Counted from the stretch's first letter, positions 6,621 to 14,554 are shown. The stretch is DNA of 31,135 nt from JAUASV01 sp047605685 (GCA_047605685.1 JASGFF010000030.1:1-31135); one strand, 5' to 3'. The notes: generated by a model not told the origin, from the sequence alone. Translations and numbers: made by a program.

Positions 6621-8155
6621 GACCAGCCCGCCTCGGCGAGGGCCTCCCGGGCGAGCTGCCGGGCGGAATAGCGGGTGCGCACGCCGCGGATGTCCCGGTA
6701 GTCCTGGTGACCGGGGCCGGCCCAGAGGATCGCGTCGCCCGGGCCGAGCAGGGCGACGGCGGCGCGGATCGCCGCCTCGGGCGGGCTCACCTCGTGCACC
6801 TCGGCGGGATGCTCGGCGAGCGCGGCGCCCTCGAGCAGCGCGCGCCGGATGGACGCGGGGTCCTCGAAGCGCGGATGGTGGTCGGTGACGACCAGGATGT
6901 CGGCGTGCTCGCTCGCCACCCGGCCCATCTCGTGCCTCTTGGTGGCGTCCCGGTCGCCGTCGGCGCCGAACAGCATGAGCACCCGACCGGGCGTGACCGT
7001 GCGCACGGCGCGCAGCGTGTTCAGGAACGCGTCCGGGCTGTGGCCGAAGTCGACGTAGACGGCCGGTCCGCGCTCGCCGGAGACCCGCTCGGTGCGCCCG
7101 GGCAGGTAGGCGTCGATGCCGCCGTCGAGGGCGTGGTCGATCGCCTCGATGTCGAAGCCGGCCTCGACGAGCATGACGATCGCGAGCGCGGCGTCCGCGG
7201 CGATGTGCCGGCCGATGACCGGCACCCGGGTGGTGACTGCCCGGCCGTCGGGCCCGCTGAGCCGGAACCCGGTGTGCTCGGGACGCTCCTCGGTGACCTC
7301 GGCGCGCCACTCGGCGTCGAAGTCGGCGGACATCGTCAGGGTCGTCACCGGGATGCGCGACTCGGCCACCACCCGCTCACCCCAGGGCGAGTCGAGGAGC
7401 ACGACGCCACGCCGGGCGCGGTCGGGGTCGAAGAGCGCGAGCTTGGCCTGGAAGTACTCCTCCATGTCGGCGTAGTCGTCGAGGTGGTCGTGGCTGAGGT
7501 TCGTGAACGCCACGACGTCGAAGACGATCCCGTCGACCCGGCGGCGGCTGAGCGCCTGGGCGCTCACCTCGACGGCGACAGCGCGCACGCCCGCCTCGCG
7601 CATCCGGGCGAGCAGCGCGTGCATCTCGCTGGCCTCGGGCGTGGTCAGCCGGCTGACGACGCTGAGCTCGCCGATGTGCCGCTCCGCCGTCGAGCTGAGC
7701 CCGGTGACGAGGCCCAGCTGGCGCAGGATCGCCTCGAGCAGGTAGCTCGTCGTCGTCTTGCCGTTGGTGCCGGTGGTGCCCAGCAGCAGCGGCGGCTCCT
7801 CGCGGGTGCGGTACAGCCAGGCGCTGATCTCGCCGAGGGCGGCGCGCGGGTCGTCGACGAGCACGGTGGGCAGGCCGGAGTCGGTGGCGAGGGCGGCGCC
7901 CTCGGCATCCGTCAGCAGCGCCGCCGCGCCGCGCTCGGCGGCCGCGGCGGCGAAGGCGGCGCCGTGCGCCCGGGCGCCACGGATGCCGACGAACAGGTCG
8001 CCCGGCTGCACCTCGGCGGTCGCCACGGTGACGCCGCTCAGCTCGACGCCGTCGAGGGAGCCGAGCGTCGGAAGGCCGAACTCCTCGGCGAGGCCGCGGA
8101 GCGAGCGCACGGGGGAGTGCTCGGGGCGGAGCACCGGCGGGATGTTGTCGCTCAC
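6617..8155 (-). CDS. murE: MurE, UDP-MurNAc-dipeptide--diamino acid ligase
   Basis: MurE adds the third stem residue. From the GTG at 8155, which overlaps the ftsI stop (GTGA), the protein is 512 residues, the normal length. The P-loop TGTNGKTTT is at about 128-136. The central domain has TTPEASEMHALL, VEVSAQALSRRRVDG and TNLSHDHLDDYADMEEYFQAKLALF, whose lysine is the expected carbamylated residue. The C-terminal domain has YVDFGHSPDAF and LFGADGDRDATKR. The specificity motif, DNPR in meso-DAP enzymes, reads DHHPR here. This suggests a third residue other than meso-DAP, in keeping with B-type walls containing Lys, Orn, Dab or homoserine. The actual amino acid cannot be predicted. Confidence 0.95.
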   Translation of the reverse strand: MSDNIPPVLRPEHSPVRSLRGLAEEFGLPTLGSLDGVELSGVTVATAEVQPGDLFVGIRGARAHGAAFAAAAAERGAAALLTDAEGAALATDSGLPTVLVDDPRAALGEISAWLYRTREEPPLLLGTTGTNGKTTTSYLLEAILRQLGLVTGLSSTAERHIGELSVVSRLTTPEASEMHALLARMREAGVRAVAVEVSAQALSRRRVDGIVFDVVAFTNLSHDHLDDYADMEEYFQAKLALFDPDRARRGVVLLDSPWGERVVAESRIPVTTLTMSADFDAEWRAEVTEERPEHTGFRLSGPDGRAVTTRVPVIGRHIAADAALAIVMLVEAGFDIEAIDHALDGGIDAYLPGRTERVSGERGPAVYVDFGHSPDAFLNTLRAVRTVTPGRVLMLFGADGDRDATKRHEMGRVASEHADILVVTDHHPRFEDPASIRRALLEGAALAEHPAEVHEVSPPEAAIRAAVALLGPGDAILWAGPGHQDYRDIRGVRTRYSARQLAREALAEAGWS

Positions 8156-9900
8156 CAGGTCACCGGCAGCTCCGTGACGTCCTCGGTCGAGGGGGTGACC
8201 CGGAACGTCTTGATGACCTGCTCGGCGATGTCGTGCCAGACCGGCGCGACGGCCGAGGACGTTCGATTCGTCTTCGGCATGCCCATCGTGACGACGATAG
8301 CGTACTGGGGATCGTCGCCCGAGACGATGCCGGCGATGGAGGTGACCCGGTCGTCGCCGTAGCTGCCGTTCTCGGCCACCTGCGCGGTGCCGGACTTCGC
8401 GGCGATGTCGTAGCCGTCGATCGAGAGGGTGGAGGACATCGATCCCTGGGTGACGAAGTTCTCCAGCATCTCGACGACCTCCTTGGCCGCCTTCTTCGAC
8501 ACCACGCGGGTGCCCTCGTCGCTCGGCACCTCGGTCACGGTGCCGTCGGCGTGCTCGCAGCCCTCGACGAGGGTGACGGGCATCCGCACCCCGCCGTTGG
8601 CGAGGGTCTGGTAGATCGAGGCGACCTGCACGCTCGTGGCGCTCACGCCCTGTCCGAAGGAGACCGCGTACTGCGTGAGCGCGTCCCAGTCGTCGGCGCT
8701 GTGCAGGATGCCGCTCGCCTCGCCGTTGAAGCCGACCTCGGTCTTCTTGCCGAGCCCGAAGGCGAGCATGTACTCGTAGCGGGTCTGCTTGTCCACCCGG
8801 TCGGTGAGCTTGGAGATGCCGATGTTCGAGGAGTTCACCAGGATGCCGGTGAGCGTCCAGTTCATGGTGCCGTGGCTGAAGACGTCCTTGATGGTGCCGC
8901 CGCTCGTGGTGAAGACGCTCGGCACCGTCACCTGTGTCGTCGGGCTCGCCTCGCCCTGGTCGATGAGCATGGCGGCGGTCATCGCCTTGAACGTCGACCC
9001 GGGTTCGTACACGGTCGCGAACGAGGTGGAGCGGATGTCGTCGGGGTCGGTCGCGTCGACGTCGTTGGGGTCGACGGAGGGGTAGTCGGCCACCGCCATG
9101 AGGTGGCCGTCCTCGACCCGGATGACGACGGCCGTGGCCCACTCGGCGTTCAGGCTCTCGGCGGCGTCGGCGATGCGCTGCTGCGCGTACCACTGCAGGT
9201 CGGAGTCGATCGTGAGCTTCAGGGTGCCGCCGTCCACGGCCTCGGTCTCGACGACGGTGCTGCCGGGCAGCTGCACGCCGTCCTCGCTCTGCTCGTAGGT
9301 CTCGGTGCCGTCGGTCGCGGCGAGGCACTCGTCCTCGCTCAGCTCGAGGCCGAACTGCGGGCCGTCGGTGCCGAGGAAGCCGACGAGGCTGCCGGCGACG
9401 GCGCCGCGCGGATAGGTGCGCGCCGGGTGCGAGGGCTCGTAGGCCCAGCCGATGTCGAGCGCCTTGACGGCGTCGCGCACGTCGAGGGTGACCTTGGAGG
9501 CGAGCAGCACGTACTGCGACTCCGGATCATCCTCGAGGGCGTCGTCGAGGGCGGAGCGCACGGTGTCCGCGGTCTCTCCGATGGCGTCCGCGAGCGCCGC
9601 GATGTCGTCCTCACGGTCCTGCTCGGTGTAGCTGCCGGTGACCGCCGAGTTCACCGGCGCCGCGGTGACGTCGTAGCGCATGACGCTGCCGGCGAGCACG
9701 ACGCCGTCGCTGTCGACGATGTCGCCGCGGGTTCCGTAGACGGTGCTCTCGACGCTGCGCTTGCCGGCCGACTGCTCGTTGAGCTCCCCGGCCTGCACGA
9801 TCTGGATGTCCACGAGCCGCACGACGAAGGCGAGCACGAGGCCGACGACGACGACCATGGCGACGACGGTGCGTCGACGGTGCGAGCGCGCGATCCGCAC
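8152..9900 (-). CDS. ftsI: FtsI/PBP3, septal class B penicillin-binding protein
   Basis: FtsI is the transpeptidase partner of FtsW at the division septum. The 582-residue protein has a short basic cytoplasmic tail, one membrane helix (about residues 11-30), a dimerisation domain starting with the conserved RGDIVDSDGVVLA motif, and a transpeptidase domain. That domain holds SxxK (S302-TFK305), SxN (SSN, about 357-359) and KSGTAQ (about residue 500), the family's KTG box with Ser. The start is a GTG at 9900 with AGAGGA about 10 nt upstream; a 52-nt gap separates it from ftsL. The stop overlaps the murE GTG. Length and motifs are ordinary for actinobacterial FtsI. Confidence 0.95.
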   Translation of the reverse strand: MRIARSHRRRTVVAMVVVVGLVLAFVVRLVDIQIVQAGELNEQSAGKRSVESTVYGTRGDIVDSDGVVLAGSVMRYDVTAAPVNSAVTGSYTEQDREDDIAALADAIGETADTVRSALDDALEDDPESQYVLLASKVTLDVRDAVKALDIGWAYEPSHPARTYPRGAVAGSLVGFLGTDGPQFGLELSEDECLAATDGTETYEQSEDGVQLPGSTVVETEAVDGGTLKLTIDSDLQWYAQQRIADAAESLNAEWATAVVIRVEDGHLMAVADYPSVDPNDVDATDPDDIRSTSFATVYEPGSTFKAMTAAMLIDQGEASPTTQVTVPSVFTTSGGTIKDVFSHGTMNWTLTGILVNSSNIGISKLTDRVDKQTRYEYMLAFGLGKKTEVGFNGEASGILHSADDWDALTQYAVSFGQGVSATSVQVASIYQTLANGGVRMPVTLVEGCEHADGTVTEVPSDEGTRVVSKKAAKEVVEMLENFVTQGSMSSTLSIDGYDIAAKSGTAQVAENGSYGDDRVTSIAGIVSGDDPQYAIVVTMGMPKTNRTSSAVAPVWHDIAEQVIKTFRVTPSTEDVTELPVTW

Positions 9901-9952
9901 GATGCTGGTTCCTCTCCGCTCGGCGGGCCGGGCTTGCGCCTCGGCGTCTCGG

Positions 9953-10621
9953 TCAGTGCGTTGTCGGGGTCGGCAGGCCGTCGCCCTCGGACGCCGCCGA
10001 CGACTCGGACGCTACCGATGACTCGGTCGTCGTCCCGTCCGACTCGCCCGTGCTGTCGGAGGTGCTCGTGCTGTCCGTGACGTCGATGGCGCCCGCGTCG
10101 GTGGGCACGGCTGTCGACTCCGTGTCCTCCGCGCTCGTGTCCTCGGTAGCGGTGTCGTCCGTGCTCGTGTCGTCGTCCTCGCTCGGCAGCAGCGCGTTGG
10201 GCACGGCGTCGAGGTCGTCGCTCGCGCTCGCGCTCGCCGCGCTCGCGGTGCCGATCACCTTCCCCTTCGCGACGTCCAGGAACGCCGGCGTGCCGTCGCT
10301 CGGCACCATGCCGAGGGCGCTGGCCTTCTCCGCGAGGCTCTGCGTCGAGGAGAGCACGTCGACCTGCTCGGAGAGGCTCTCCTGCTGGCGCTGGAGCTCG
10401 GTGCGCTCGGACTGCAGCGAGGCGATGCGGTAGGCGCCGTTGGAGACGGCGATGCTCAGCAGCAGCTGGGCGAGGAACAGCCCGAACACGCCGCTGATCG
10501 CGATGACGGCGTAGAGCGGCCGGGGACGGGCGCGCCGCCAGGCGCGGCCCGGGACGATCTCGACCCGTCGCACCGGGACGGTGGGGCGCGGACGGGCGGG
10601 CGCGTAGGCCGGGAGGCTCAT
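9953..10621 (-). CDS. ftsL: FtsL-type division protein with a long acidic Ser/Thr tail
   Basis: The 222-residue protein lies between rsmH and ftsI, the usual place of ftsL. It has a basic cytoplasmic N-terminus, one membrane helix (about residues 38-60, LYAVIAISGVFGLFLAQLLL), and a leucine-zipper-like coiled coil (about 65-100, SLQSERTELQRQQESLSEQV) ending in the KASALGMVPSD segment typical of the FtsL/FtsB family. After about residue 115 it continues as roughly 100 residues of low-complexity Ser/Thr/Asp/Glu, predicted to lie outside the membrane. FtsL with FtsB and FtsQ activates FtsWI. The ATG overlaps the rsmH stop (ATGA). The tail is longer than in most FtsL proteins. Confidence 0.85.
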   Translation of the reverse strand: MSLPAYAPARPRPTVPVRRVEIVPGRAWRRARPRPLYAVIAISGVFGLFLAQLLLSIAVSNGAYRIASLQSERTELQRQQESLSEQVDVLSSTQSLAEKASALGMVPSDGTPAFLDVAKGKVIGTASAASASASDDLDAVPNALLPSEDDDTSTDDTATEDTSAEDTESTAVPTDAGAIDVTDSTSTSDSTGESDGTTTESSVASESSAASEGDGLPTPTTH

Positions 10622-11583
10622 GCGGCACGGCTCCTCGGGGCTTCGACGCGCTCGGCGGCGCGCAGGCGGACGGGGGTCGCCCGGGGGTTGGCGGCGCGCT
10701 CCGCCTCGCTCGCGAGCTCGGCGCCGCGCACGAGCAACCGGAACTCGGCGCGGTGCTCGGGCAGCTCGACGGGCAGGCCGCGGGGCGCCGTCGAGGCGCT
10801 ACGCGCGGCGAGCTCGCGCTTGACGATGCGGTCCTCGAGCGACTGGTAGGCGAGCACCACGATGCGGCCGGAGACCGCGAGCGCGTCGAGCGCCGCAGGG
10901 ATCGCCCGCTCGAGCGCGACGAGCTCCTGGTTCACCTCGATGCGCAACGCCTGGAACACCCGCTTGGCCGGGTGCCCGGAGCGCCTGGCCGCGGCCGGGG
11001 TGGCCGCGGCGATGAGCTCGACGAGGTCGCCGGAGCGCTCGATGGGCGCCTCGCGGCGACGCTCGACGATGCGGCGGGCGTAGCGGGGGGCGAGCTTCTC
11101 CTCGCCGTAGCGGTAGAGGATGCTCCGCAGCGCATCCTCGCTGTACTCGGCGAGGACGCGGGCCGCGGTGGGCCCGCCGGTGGCGTCCATGCGCATGTCC
11201 AGCGGCGCGTCCCGGGCGTAGGAGAAGCCGCGCTCCACCTCGTCGAGCTGCATCGATGAGACGCCGAGGTCGAAGAGCACGCCCTGTACGGCGACGAGGC
11301 CGAGCTCGGCCAGCACGGCGGGGATGCGGTCGTAGACGGTGTGCACGAGCCGCACCCGCTCGCCGAAGCGGGCGAGACGCTCGGCCGAGAGCCGCAGCGC
11401 CTCCGGGTCGCGGTCGAGACCGAGGAGCCGGAGCCCCGGGAACCGCTCCAGGAACGCCTCGGCGTGGCCGCCGAGTCCGAGCGTGGCGTCGACGAGCACG
11501 GCGCCGTCGCGCTCGAGGGCCGGGGCGAGCAGCTCGAGGCAGCGGTCGAGGCCGACCGGGATGTGACGGGGGACGGCTGTCAT
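10618..11583 (-). CDS. rsmH: RsmH (MraW), 16S rRNA C1402 N4-methyltransferase
   Basis: RsmH methylates C1402 of 16S rRNA using S-adenosylmethionine and is encoded in most dcw clusters. From the ATG at 11583 the protein is 321 residues, the usual length. It contains the SAM-binding VDATLGLGGHAEAFLERFP and LGLDRDPEAL motifs, GVLFDLGVSSMQLDEVERGFSYARDAPLDMRMD, and the C-terminal SGRIVVLAYQSLEDRIVK. The start at 11583 has a GGAGC 5 nt upstream. In-frame alternatives at 11607 and 11634 would add 8 or 17 residues not expected from the family, whose members begin close to the HxPV motif (here HIPV). It follows mraZ by about 108 nt. Confidence 0.94.
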   Translation of the reverse strand: MTAVPRHIPVGLDRCLELLAPALERDGAVLVDATLGLGGHAEAFLERFPGLRLLGLDRDPEALRLSAERLARFGERVRLVHTVYDRIPAVLAELGLVAVQGVLFDLGVSSMQLDEVERGFSYARDAPLDMRMDATGGPTAARVLAEYSEDALRSILYRYGEEKLAPRYARRIVERRREAPIERSGDLVELIAAATPAAARRSGHPAKRVFQALRIEVNQELVALERAIPAALDALAVSGRIVVLAYQSLEDRIVKRELAARSASTAPRGLPVELPEHRAEFRLLVRGAELASEAERAANPRATPVRLRAAERVEAPRSRAA

Positions 11584-11691
11584 CGCGCTCCGGTGCTCCG
11601 CGTCCATCGGCGTCGATCCCCATCCGCTCGCCACCTGGCTCCGGGGAAGGTGAGTCAGGGGACCGTGCGGCGGGGGGTCGTCGTCGACGGC

Positions 11692-12123
11692 TCAGAACAG
11701 GCCCGGGATCACCTCCTCCGCGTCCTCGGCGTAGGCGGACTCGATCTCGGCGTAGTAGGCGCTCCAGGCGGCCGCGTCCCAGACCTCGATGCGGTTGCCC
11801 GCGCCGATGACGGTGAGGTCGCGGTCGAGACCGGCGTACTCGCGCAGCATCGGCGGCACCGTGACGCGGTTCTGCGCGTCCAGGTGCTCCTCGCTCGCGC
11901 CCGCGAGGAACATGCGCGCCGCGTCCCGGGCCTTCTTCGAGCCCGCCGCGGCGGACATGAGCCGGGCGTGCACGCTCTCGAACTCGCGCGCGCTGTAGAC
12001 GACGAGGCAGCGGTCACGGCCGCGCGTGATGACGAGGCCGTGGGAGAGCTCCTCACGGAACTTCGCCGGCAGGATGACGCGGCCCTTCTCGTCGAGCCTC
12101 GGGGCATAGGTGCCCAGAAACAT
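11692..12123 (-). CDS. mraZ: MraZ, transcriptional regulator of the dcw cluster
   Basis: MraZ is an AbrB-fold DNA-binding protein that forms rings and controls its own operon. The 143-residue protein shows the two repeated SpoVT/AbrB halves: FLGTYAPRLDEKGRVILPAKFREEL at the N-terminus and FLAGASEEHLDAQNRVTVPPMLREY from about residue 75, each with the DxxGR/DxQNR signature. The ATG at 12123 is well supported by GGGGAGGT 7 nt upstream. Direct repeats of GTGGAG with 10-bp spacing lie just upstream as its likely operator. It is the first gene of the mraZ-rsmH-ftsL-ftsI run. Confidence 0.95.
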   Translation of the reverse strand: MFLGTYAPRLDEKGRVILPAKFREELSHGLVITRGRDRCLVVYSAREFESVHARLMSAAAGSKKARDAARMFLAGASEEHLDAQNRVTVPPMLREYAGLDRDLTVIGAGNRIEVWDAAAWSAYYAEIESAYAEDAEEVIPGLF

Positions 12124-12159
12124 GGCAGCACCTCCCCTTCGCCGGCCTCGTCGGGTCTC

Positions 12160-12185
12160 CTCCACTTTACTCCACAACGCTCCCC
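12160..12185 (-). promoter_or_regulatory. Putative MraZ operator: three boxes with 10-bp period
   Basis: Read on the minus strand, the boxes are GGGGAG (12185-12180), GTGGAG (12175-12170) and GTGGAG (12165-12160), each followed by 4 nt, giving an exact 10-bp period. MraZ is known to bind short G-rich direct repeats with this kind of periodicity upstream of mraZ. A TAGATA (12192-12187) just upstream could be the -10 element, which would put the first box at the transcription start and fit repression. No convincing -35 was found. Confidence 0.65.
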
Positions 12186-12257
12186 ATATCTAGGACACCT
12201 CGTCGAGATCATCGGGAAGACCGACCGAGATGCCTCAGAAAACCGCGAAACCATGCG

Positions 12258-12273
12258 GTGGAGGGCAGTGGAG
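12258..12273 (+). promoter_or_regulatory. Second GTGGAG pair in the opposite orientation
   Basis: GTGGAG occurs at 12258-12263 and 12268-12273 on the plus strand, again with 10-bp spacing and 4-nt spacers. It faces the three-box array about 73 bp away. It matches the presumed MraZ boxes exactly, but no plus-strand gene lies immediately downstream. Confidence 0.45.
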
Positions 12274-12307
12274 GGAGAAACATCACACCGCACCGCGTCC
12301 GGGCATG

Positions 12308-12335
12308 AAAAAAGGGCTGGCTCGCGGGCCAGCCC
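12308..12335 (-). terminator. Rho-independent terminator after the DUF3040 gene
   Basis: GGGCTGGC (12314-12321) and GCCAGCCC (12328-12335) form a perfect 8-bp stem with a 6-nt loop. On the minus strand the hairpin is followed by six T residues (12313-12308). It lies about 60 nt downstream of the DUF3040 stop and insulates that gene from mraZ. Confidence 0.85.
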
Positions 12336-12351
12336 GGTCTCGGTGCGGAGG

Positions 12352-12399
12352 TCTCAGCGCCGGGGTCTCAGCGCTGAGGCCTCAGTGCCGGGTTCTCAG
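12352..12399. repeat. Imperfect 14-bp tandem repeat over the DUF3040 stop codon
   Basis: The units TCTCAGCGCCGGGG, TCTCAGCGCTGAGG and CCTCAGTGCCGGGT follow each other, with a partial fourth copy TCTCAG that contains the stop codon of the DUF3040 gene. CTCAGCGCTGAG (12367-12378) is also a perfect 12-bp palindrome. Confidence 0.75.
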
Positions 12400-12773
12400 C
12401 TCTCGCGCTCGTCGCGACGGCGGTCCCAGCGCTCGCCGAGACGGTCCATGAAGCTCTTCGGCGCCGGGCGGCGGGCGCCGCTCGGCGCCGGGGCGCCCAG
12501 CCGGGCGCCGAGACGGCGCGGCGGTGCGACGGCGAGCAGCACGCCGGCCAGCATCGCGGCGAAGCCCGCGACGCCCACGAGGGGCTGGCGCACCGCGACG
12601 CCCGCGACGAGCGCGGCGACACCGACCAGGGAGATCAGGACGCCGAGCACGACGCTACGCACCGAGGGCCCGGGGCGCTGGCCGCTCACCGAGGCGACGA
12701 AGTCGGCGTCCGTCTGATAGAGGTTGCGCTCCATCTCGTCGAGCAGACGCTGCTCCTGCTCGGAAAGTGGCAT
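12396..12773 (-). CDS. DUF3040 small membrane protein
   Basis: The 125-residue protein begins MPLSEQEQRLLDEMERNLYQTD, the characteristic start of actinobacterial DUF3040 proteins. It has two hydrophobic segments (about residues 40-60 and 63-83) and a basic, proline/arginine-rich C-terminus (ARRPAPKSFMDRLGERWDRRRDE). The function of the family is not established. Its gene is often found beside mraZ in high-GC actinobacteria, which is the case here. The ATG at 12773 has GAGGGG 6 nt upstream; an extension to 12854 would read through a 15-bp tandem repeat and is unlikely. It has its own terminator, so it is probably not cotranscribed with mraZ. Confidence 0.88.
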   Translation of the reverse strand: MPLSEQEQRLLDEMERNLYQTDADFVASVSGQRPGPSVRSVVLGVLISLVGVAALVAGVAVRQPLVGVAGFAAMLAGVLLAVAPPRRLGARLGAPAPSGARRPAPKSFMDRLGERWDRRRDERES

Positions 12774-12787
12774 GTCATCCCCCTCTT

Positions 12788-12860
12788 GCCATATACAGAC
12801 CCGCCATCCACGGGCCTGCCATCCACGGGTTCGTCGCACATGGGCTCGCCGCACAGGCAG
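12788..12860. repeat. Degenerate 15-bp tandem repeat (about five copies) upstream of the DUF3040 gene
   Basis: The best-conserved unit is GCCATCCACGGG plus three variable bases, at 12803-12817 and 12818-12832. Flanking units beginning at 12788, 12833 and 12848 are weaker but keep the 15-bp register. The repeat fills most of the intergenic space between the divergent DUF3040 gene and the polyprenyl synthase gene. Confidence 0.7.
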
Positions 12861-12908
12861 GACACCCGGGGCGTCGGTACCCGGAATAGTACGCCGCCCT
12901 CGCCTGGA

Positions 12909-12914
12909 TAGGCT
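12909..12914 (+). promoter_or_regulatory. Putative -10 element (TAGGCT) for a leaderless transcript
   Basis: TAGGCT ends 6 nt before the GTG of the polyprenyl synthase gene, so transcription would begin at or next to the start codon. No clear Shine-Dalgarno sequence is present. The same arrangement recurs at other genes in the window. Confidence 0.5.
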
Positions 12915-12920
12915 AGGCAG

Positions 12921-14042
12921 GTGGCTGGGAGTACGCGGTTAGTGGACCTCGTACAGACCGAGATCGATGGCTTCCTCGACCAGCAGGCCGAGCACATCGC
13001 CACGGTCGCGAGCGATCTCGCGCCCTTCGTTGAGCTCGCACGCACCCTGCTCGCCGGCGGCAAGCGGTTCCGGGCTCTGTTCTGCTACTGGGGCTGGGAG
13101 GCGAGCCGGGCGGCGGCCGATCCCCTCGACCCGGCGCCCATGCTCGCCGCCGACCCATCGCTGCCCGCCGTCGTCGTCGCGGCGAGCGCGCTCGAGGTCT
13201 TCCACGCCGCCGCGCTCGTGCACGACGACATCATGGACAACTCGGACACCCGGCGCGGCGCCCCGGCGGCGCACCGGGCCTTCGAGCGGCTGCACGCCCA
13301 GGGCGGCTGGGTCGGAGACGGCGCGGGCTTCGGCCGTGCCGGTGCCATCCTGCTCGGCGATCTGCTGCTCGGCTGGAGCGCCGAGCTGCTCGAGCACGCG
13401 CTCGAGCTGCTCGGCGAGCCCGACCGTGCCCGGACGGCGCGCGCCGAGTTCGCGCTCATGCGCACCGAGGTGAGCCTGGGCCAGTACCTCGACGTGCTCG
13501 AGGAGGTCTCCTGGCTGCGGCGTGAGGAGTCGGAGCTGCTCGCCCGCGCGCAGCGCGTGATCGTCTACAAATCGGCGAAGTACAGCGTCGAGGCGCCGCT
13601 CGCGCTCGGCGGCGCGCTCGGCGGCGGCGGCCCAGAGCAGATCCGGGCGCTGCGGCGCTTCGGCCTGCCACTCGGCATCGCCTATCAGCTGCGCGACGAC
13701 CTCCTCGGCGTCTTCGGCGACCCGAGCGCCACGGGCAAACCCGCCGGCGACGACCTGCGCGAGGGCAAGCGCACGGTGCTGGTGGCCCTGACCCGGGCCG
13801 CCCTGCAGCCGAGCGCGCGGCGCATCTTCGACGAGCTGCTCGGCGATCCGACCCTCGGCGGGGAGCAGATCGCCACGATGCAGCGCTCGATCGAGGGCAG
13901 CGGCGCCGTCGAGAAGGTGGAGCGCATCATCACCCGCCAGGTCGGCCGCGCGATCGAGTCGCTCGCCGACGCCCCGCTCTCCGAGTCGTCGAAGGCGCAG
14001 CTCGCCGGCCTGGCCGAGTCGGTCAGCCGCCGCAGCCGCTGA
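12921..14042 (+). CDS. Polyprenyl (geranylgeranyl-type) diphosphate synthase
   Basis: This all-trans prenyl transferase condenses isopentenyl diphosphate with allylic diphosphates. The 373-residue protein has GGKRFRALFCYWG near residue 47, the first aspartate-rich motif LVHDDIMDNSDTRRG near residue 98, and the second motif YQLRDDLLGVFGDPSATGKPAGDDLREGKRT near residue 255. The bulky residues before the first motif suggest a short to medium chain product, but chain length cannot be fixed by eye. It corresponds in position to mycobacterial Rv2173 (idsA2), next to the Rv2175c homologue and kinase. The start is the GTG at 12921, apparently leaderless. Confidence 0.93.
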   Translation: MAGSTRLVDLVQTEIDGFLDQQAEHIATVASDLAPFVELARTLLAGGKRFRALFCYWGWEASRAAADPLDPAPMLAADPSLPAVVVAASALEVFHAAALVHDDIMDNSDTRRGAPAAHRAFERLHAQGGWVGDGAGFGRAGAILLGDLLLGWSAELLEHALELLGEPDRARTARAEFALMRTEVSLGQYLDVLEEVSWLRREESELLARAQRVIVYKSAKYSVEAPLALGGALGGGGPEQIRALRRFGLPLGIAYQLRDDLLGVFGDPSATGKPAGDDLREGKRTVLVALTRAALQPSARRIFDELLGDPTLGGEQIATMQRSIEGSGAVEKVERIITRQVGRAIESLADAPLSESSKAQLAGLAESVSRRSR

Positions 14043-14096
14043 TCCGCGCCCCCGCCGATCGCGCTCCGGCCGACCGGGCGCCCGTGGGGCGGACCC

Positions 14097-14438
14097 TCAG
14101 AAGCCGAGCGCCTGCGCCACCCGCCGAACCTCGGCCTTGCGGCCGGCCCGCAGGGCGTCGATCGGCGCCGCGGAGAGCAGGTCGTTCTCGGCCAGCAGCC
14201 AGTGCAGGGCCTCCTCGTCACTGAAGCCGGCGTCGCCGAGCACGATGATCGTGCCGCGCAGCTCGTGCAACGGCTCCCCCTCGCCGAGGAACCGCGCCGG
14301 CACCCGGAGCACGCCGTCGACGCGCACGGCGAGCAGCGCGCGGTCCTCGATGAGCCGGTGCACCTGCGTCACCTTGATGCCGAGGGCCTCGGCGACCTCG
14401 GGAAGGGTGAGCCACTGCGTGGGGGCGGAGTCGGTCAC
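14097..14438 (-). CDS. Rv2175c-family DNA-binding protein
   Basis: The 113-residue protein contains an N-terminal helix-turn-helix (QWLTLPEVAEALGIKVTQVHRLIEDRALLAVRVDG) followed by the family's C-terminal part (LHELRGTIIVLGDAGFSDEEALHWLL). In Mycobacterium tuberculosis Rv2175c is a DNA-binding protein phosphorylated near its N-terminus by the neighbouring kinase PknL. Here the N-terminus has Thr2 and Thr7, and a membrane Ser/Thr kinase is encoded 1.5 kb away. The start is GTG at 14438. It is convergent with the prenyl synthase gene and divergent from the LysM gene. Confidence 0.9.
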   Translation of the reverse strand: MTDSAPTQWLTLPEVAEALGIKVTQVHRLIEDRALLAVRVDGVLRVPARFLGEGEPLHELRGTIIVLGDAGFSDEEALHWLLAENDLLSAAPIDALRAGRKAEVRRVAQALGF

Positions 14439-14525
14439 CCCTACAGCTTTCCACGAGCGCGCGGTGCCCGCGGCGAGAGGTCCATGTTTCCGGCTTATTA
14501 ACTTGAGCCACAACAGCCACTTTGA

Positions 14526-14554
14526 TTGACATGAATCATCAACTGTGTCAGCGT
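14526..14554 (+). promoter_or_regulatory. Putative promoter of the LysM gene
   Basis: A perfect TTGACA (14526-14531) is followed after 17 nt by CAGCGT (14549-14554), a weak -10. It lies in a markedly AT-rich patch (about 14495-14550) that also serves the divergent DNA-binding protein gene. Its location favours the GTG at 14592 over the GTG at 14553 as the start of the LysM protein. Confidence 0.45.
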
